From Thermococcus sp. JdF3 (GTDB lineage Archaea; Methanobacteriota_B; Thermococci; Thermococcales; Thermococcaceae), in assembly GCF_012027495.1 (NCBI RefSeq), contig NZ_SNUK01000004.1, positions 181,376 to 245,375 on the forward strand: a stretch of DNA of 64,000 nt, given 5' to 3'. Shown here in pieces: positions 60,585-64,000 of this stretch. A program made the translations under genes and the position numbers. Below the pieces are notes generated by a model. It was not told the origin of the DNA, did no database searches, and worked only from the letters and a program-made list of their open reading frames with translations. Each line of letters begins with the position of its first letter. Position 1 is the first letter of the stretch.

Positions 60585-61553
60585 ATGCTGATCCGTACTC
60601 CGAGGAGGCTTCATCTGGGTCTCATCGATCCATCGGCTACCTTTGGAAGGCGCTTTGGGAGCCTCGGCGTTGCCCTCGAAGGCGGCTACGAGGTCAGAAT
60701 CGTCGAGGGCGAGGCCATGAAAGTGATTGCAGATGGGGAGGACAGGGAAACCATCGAGTTCGCCATAAAGAGGATGAACTCCGCCTACGAGACGGGGGTT
60801 AACTACATCGTCGAGGTCAGGAGGGCTATCCCCAGACACGTCGGCCTCGGCTCCACGACCCAGCTCAGCCTGGCGGTCGGCACTGCCATAGCAAGACTTA
60901 ACAACATTAACGTTCCAATCGAAGAGCTCGCCAAGGTTCTCGGCAGGGGAAGGAACGGCGGTGCTGGAATCTACTCCTTCGCCTACGGCGGGTTTGTCAT
61001 GGACGGCGGCGTCAGGGACGGCATTCCTCCCCTCATATTCCGGGAGGACTTTCCACCCGAGTGGGGCTTCCTCCTGGTGATTCCGGAGCTCAAGCCGGGT
61101 CTCGACGAGGAGGAGGAAAAGCCCGTGATGGCGAGTCTTGCCGGAAGGACAGACGTCGCTATGGAGATAAGCCACAGAATACTGCTTGGCCTCCTGCCCG
61201 CTTTGAAGGAGAGGGACGTAAAAACCTTCGGTGAACACCTCTCCGCGATACAGCGGCTCGTGGGAAAGCACTTCGAACCGTACCAGGGCGGGGAGTTCAG
61301 GGAGGACGTTAAACTGATGCTCGACTTTCTCGCCGAAAACACCTACGGCTACGGCCAGAGCTCCTGGGGGCCAACGGTTTACGGGCTGATCCTCCGGGGT
61401 GACTTCGAGAGGCTCAGCGCCGAGGCCCGGGACTACCTCAGGGAGCACGGGATAAAGGCGAAGGTCGAGCTCGGCCTTCCGAACAACGCCGGCGCGGAGA
61501 TAATCGGGGAGAGCGCGTTCCTCGAAAGGTTGATAAGGTCCGTGGGTGGTTAA
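60585..61553 (+). CDS. beta-ribofuranosylaminobenzene 5'-phosphate synthase (RFAP synthase)
   Basis: A 322-aa GHMP-kinase-fold enzyme. It starts MLIRTPRRLHLGLIDPSATF and contains RAIPRHVGLGSTTQLSLAVG, the nucleotide-loop equivalent, and SFAYGGFVMDGG. It condenses pABA with PRPP, releasing CO2, the first committed step of methanopterin-type pterins. Thermococcales make a modified folate with a related linker. ATG 60585 has RBS GGTGAC. It is followed by AGOG with a 1-bp gap. Confidence 0.9.
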   Translation: MLIRTPRRLHLGLIDPSATFGRRFGSLGVALEGGYEVRIVEGEAMKVIADGEDRETIEFAIKRMNSAYETGVNYIVEVRRAIPRHVGLGSTTQLSLAVGTAIARLNNINVPIEELAKVLGRGRNGGAGIYSFAYGGFVMDGGVRDGIPPLIFREDFPPEWGFLLVIPELKPGLDEEEEKPVMASLAGRTDVAMEISHRILLGLLPALKERDVKTFGEHLSAIQRLVGKHFEPYQGGEFREDVKLMLDFLAENTYGYGQSSWGPTVYGLILRGDFERLSAEARDYLREHGIKAKVELGLPNNAGAEIIGESAFLERLIRSVGG

Positions 61554-61554
61554 C

Positions 61555-62346
61555 GTGACCCTCGACAGGTTCATCAGGGTGAGGTACCGGGCCGACGAGG
61601 AAAAGGTGAAGGCCCTCAGGGAGATTCTAAGCGAACTCGGCCTCGACTGCGCCAGAACCATCGAGGAGCGGGTTGACCTCCAGTTCGATGCGCTGAGAAA
61701 CCTCCACGGGAACCTGAAAAACGATGAACTCTTCATCAAGCTCGTCATTGCAAACTCCCTCGTGAGCTATCAGCTGACGGCGAAGGGCGAGATGTGGTGG
61801 TGGGAGTTCTCCCGTTATTTTTCCGAGAACCCACCGGAGGGGAGTATAGTCGGGGCCTATTCCACGTTCCTGCCAAATTCAAAGACGAACAGACGGCTAA
61901 CAGCGGGAAAGCTCAGGCGGCTGGAGCGGCTTGAGCCCTTCCTCGATTCCCTCTCCCTGGAAGACCTTGGAAACTACTACTTCAGTGGCATGGAACGCCT
62001 GCGCGACGAGCTCGCGAAAACGCTTGGCTCGAGGAAAAGTGCCAAGACTATCGTCTTCGCCGTCAAGATGTTCGGCTACGCCGGCAGGATAGCCTTTGGG
62101 AAATTCGTTCCCTACCCAATGGGCATCGAGATACCCGACGACGTGAGGATAAACGCCTACACGAAGCGCTTCACGAACGAGCCCCCGGTGAGCTTCTGGA
62201 GGGGAATCGCGGAGGAAACCGGTATTCCACCGCTGCACATCGATTCAATACTCTGGCCGGTTCTGGGGGGACACGATGAGGTTCTCACGCGGCTGAAAAA
62301 GCACTGCACGAAGTGGGAGGGCGTCTTGCGGCTGACGGCCCTTTGA
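61555..62346 (+). CDS. 8-oxoguanine DNA glycosylase, archaeal AGOG type
   Basis: A 263-aa HhH-fold glycosylase/lyase that removes 8-oxoguanine from DNA. It matches the AGOG subfamily: AKTIVFAVKMFGYAGRIAFG (helix-hairpin-helix with the candidate catalytic Lys), then GIPPLHIDSILWPVLGGHDE, and an unusually long N-terminal helix set. GTG 61555 is used, directly after the RFAP synthase stop. The pairing with a pterin gene has no obvious functional link. Confidence 0.88.
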   Translation: MTLDRFIRVRYRADEEKVKALREILSELGLDCARTIEERVDLQFDALRNLHGNLKNDELFIKLVIANSLVSYQLTAKGEMWWWEFSRYFSENPPEGSIVGAYSTFLPNSKTNRRLTAGKLRRLERLEPFLDSLSLEDLGNYYFSGMERLRDELAKTLGSRKSAKTIVFAVKMFGYAGRIAFGKFVPYPMGIEIPDDVRINAYTKRFTNEPPVSFWRGIAEETGIPPLHIDSILWPVLGGHDEVLTRLKKHCTKWEGVLRLTAL

Positions 62347-62584
62347 ATTTTTGACTTGGACGACCCAAAGGTTTAAATATTCCGCCGTCAATAACACCTC
62401 GAAGTTCGAGGCATCGGAGTGAAAGGTATGTCCGAGGTTCTTATAACTGTCGATGGAGCTTCGTCCAGCAACCGCGGGGGGGCGCCGTCACTTCAACCCC
62501 ATAGGCAAAATTTTTATACTCCTTCGATTAGTTGTAGTCGGGTGGACGGCTTCACTCCGGTACCGAAATAAGGAGGTAGGTGTT
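62347..62584. other. intergenic region with two promoters and a possible 47-aa ORF
   Basis: GTTTAAATATT (about 62370-62380) and AATTTTTATACT (about 62508-62519) are TATA-like boxes. An open frame 62428-62571 (MSEVLITVDGASSSNRGGAP...) has RBS GGAGTGAAAGG but no recognisable domain and overlaps the second promoter, so it is doubtful. The second promoter should serve the ABC genes. Confidence 0.4.
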
Positions 62585-63454
62585 ATGTTTTGGGGATTTC
62601 AGCTTGAGTTCAAGCAGAGCCTTCGAACTAAGAAGCTCTGGGTTATCCTGGGTGTCATGATGCTTCTGTACATACCGGGGTTCTACTTCCAGAAGGCCTC
62701 GGGGGAAGAAATAGAAACCGTTCAGCAGGCCGTTTCGGTTCTCATCGGCAACATCAACGGGCTGGGTGGCTTTTTCATCGCGATCCTTGCCCTTCTGATG
62801 GGTGCCACGGCAATAAACAGCGAGATAGAGAAGGGAACGCTGCGCGTTGCCATGAGCAAGCCGATAAGGCGGCTGGGCTACATCGGCGGCAAGTTCCTTG
62901 CCCACACGGTGGTTGTGCTGATGGCGCTCCTTCTGACGACCCTCGTTGGAATAGTCGGCTTGGCATGGCTGGGTGCTCCAATGGGAAGTCAGCTCGTCAC
63001 CGATTCCCTTCTGCTCAACGGCCTGCTGCTTCTGGCTATGGTACAGCTGATAGCGCTCGGCTACATAATCTCCACCACCGTGAAGTCTTCCAGCACCGCC
63101 CTCGGCGTGGCCCTGGTGATCATGTTCGTGGTCTTCATGATAATGCCCGCAATAGTTCAGTTCATGGCCGCCAAGGATACCATAATAAGCGACCACCCAG
63201 ACTGGGAGGCGTATCAGGAGAAAAGCAAGGAGTACAAGACCAGATACCTCTTCTACGTCCCAACGACCCAGATAGACGTCATAGTGAGCGATGCCACAAA
63301 GGTTACGGGGGACATAGAGAACCCGCAGATAGAATACGTGGGGATTGGAGGGGCCATAGGGAAGAACCTGGTTAACTTGGGCATACTCCTCGGACTCACC
63401 CTCGTCTACCTCGCCCTGGCTTTCTACCGCTTCCTCCGCATGGATCTGAGGTGA
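62585..63454 (+). CDS. ABC transporter permease
   Basis: A 289-aa ABC-2-type permease. Six hydrophobic helices are spread along it, with a large extracytoplasmic loop (HPDWEAYQEKSKEYKTRYLF) near the fifth. The short N-terminal WGFQLEFKQSLRTKKLWVIL and the EIEKGTLRVAMSKPIRR loop are typical of this family. RBS GGAGGTAGGTGTT strongly supports ATG 62585. It forms a transporter with the next gene; the substrate is unknown. Confidence 0.88.
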   Translation: MFWGFQLEFKQSLRTKKLWVILGVMMLLYIPGFYFQKASGEEIETVQQAVSVLIGNINGLGGFFIAILALLMGATAINSEIEKGTLRVAMSKPIRRLGYIGGKFLAHTVVVLMALLLTTLVGIVGLAWLGAPMGSQLVTDSLLLNGLLLLAMVQLIALGYIISTTVKSSSTALGVALVIMFVVFMIMPAIVQFMAAKDTIISDHPDWEAYQEKSKEYKTRYLFYVPTTQIDVIVSDATKVTGDIENPQIEYVGIGGAIGKNLVNLGILLGLTLVYLALAFYRFLRMDLR

Positions 63455-64000
63455 TGGCGATGATAAGGATTGAGAATCTCGTCAAGGTTTATAAGGACGT
63501 TCGCGCCCTCGATGGGCTTAACCTTGAGGTGAAGCCGGGTCAGGTGTACGGTTTCCTGGGCCCCAACGGTGCCGGGAAGAGTACGACAATCCTCAGCACT
63601 CTCGGCCTCATCTTCCCCCAGGAGGGGAGGATTCAGCTCTTCGACCATGAGGTTTTCGCCGATGGGAGGTTTGACGAGAACCAGCTCGTTGAGGCCAAGA
63701 AACGCGTAGGCTACATGCCGGAGCATGCCACGCTCTGGGATTTTCTGACTCCCGAGCAGACGCTGGACATCATCGCTGACGCTTTCAAAATACCAAAAAC
63801 CGAGAAGGGGAAGCGCATCAATGAACTCCTCGAACTCGTTGGTTTGAAGGAAGCGAGAAAGAGGAAGGTGGGTAAGTTCTCGAAGGGTATGCGTCAGCGT
63901 CTGCTCCTCGCCCAGGCGCTCATCAACGACCCTGAGCTTCTTATCCTCGATGAACCCATGACCGGCCTCGACCCGACGGGGATAGCGGAGTTCAAGGAGA
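63454..64000 (+). CDS. ABC transporter ATPase (partial, cut by window end)
   Basis: 182 residues are visible and the frame is open at 64000. Walker A is GPNGAGKST, Q-loop GYMPEHATLWD, signature KFSKGMRQRLLLAQAL and Walker B LLILDEPMTGLD. The order and spacing match ABC-2-type exporters such as NatA/CcmA. ATG 63454 overlaps the permease stop; ATG 63460 is an alternative start. The D-loop/H-switch end lies outside the window. Confidence 0.93.
   Translation, partial: MAMIRIENLVKVYKDVRALDGLNLEVKPGQVYGFLGPNGAGKSTTILSTLGLIFPQEGRIQLFDHEVFADGRFDENQLVEAKKRVGYMPEHATLWDFLTPEQTLDIIADAFKIPKTEKGKRINELLELVGLKEARKRKVGKFSKGMRQRLLLAQALINDPELLILDEPMTGLDPTGIAEFKE

Noticed and set aside
62428..62571. 47-codon ORF upstream of the ABC permease
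   Set aside because: Although it has an RBS-like GGAGTGAAAGG, it overlaps a second promoter and has no domain; kept only as a possibility in the intergenic entry.

Overview
The window looks like a Thermococcus chromosome (Euryarchaeota, Thermococcales). The support is archaeal information-processing genes (rps8e, rpoL, exosome Csl4, archaeal-type thrS, hjc, a TIP26-like TBP-interacting protein, AGOG glycosylase), Thermococcales families such as DUF357, UPF0212, DUF835 and DUF2067, GGTGA-type ribosome binding sites with many GTG/TTG starts, TTTATA/TTTAAA-type TATA boxes, and GC-rich coding DNA. The species cannot be named from the sequence alone.

Layout. 1-14.8 kb is ordinary core chromosome: truD (partial), phosphoglycolate phosphatase, a GNAT, an M20 amidohydrolase, tRNA-Ala and tRNA-Val, pyrG, rps8e, a NOG1-like GTPase, uppP, a sugar nucleotidyltransferase and a CBS protein. 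14,889-32,593 is an integrated virus-like element of 17,664 bp per unit, bounded by a 41-bp direct repeat that is the 5' half of tRNA-Ser(CGA). It has an SSV-type integrase split in frame by integration, a candidate double-jelly-roll major capsid protein, an A32-like packaging ATPase, an MCM helicase, a PD-(D/E)XK nuclease, VapBC, an AbrB regulator, a surface lipoprotein and many tiny membrane proteins. This gene set matches the TKV4/pTN3 group of Thermococcus proviruses. 32.6-48.9 kb is core chromosome again: map, trkH, an orphan ECF-type ATPase, a TET-like peptidase, hjc, a gamma-carbonic-anhydrase-like protein, uppS, a TIP26-like protein, thrS, csl4, rpoL and a GT-C glycosyltransferase. 48.9-55.9 kb is an AT-richer, decaying surface-protein island: one large frameshifted secreted protein and tandem paralogous cassettes, each followed by small membrane proteins. 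56-64 kb is core: a TIM-barrel isomerase, sppA, an AI-2E family protein, pterin genes (DHPS-like, RFAP synthase), AGOG and an ABC transporter running off the end.

How it works together. In the element the late/virion genes (16.0-24.9 kb), replication genes (24.9-28.3 kb) and early genes (28.8-30.8 kb) all read leftward in overlapping ATGA-coupled operons. The AbrB gene and int(N) read rightward. Integration leaves the native tRNA-Ser promoter in front of int(C), and the rebuilt tRNA-Ser gene lies downstream of int(N) with no visible promoter of its own.

Most unusual signals. (1) Twin 119-bp segments, embedded in the same reading frame in two neighbouring element genes, keep eight GAAC/GTTC cores at matching positions but have switched the flanking bases (TTGAAC in one, GGGAAC in the other). 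(2) Other short inverted-repeat arrays with different units (TTCACC/GGTGAA and TGACA/TGTCA) and a perfect 28-bp palindrome occur in the same element. (3) The surface cassette locus at 49-56 kb resembles a set of secreted proteins with membrane partner proteins.
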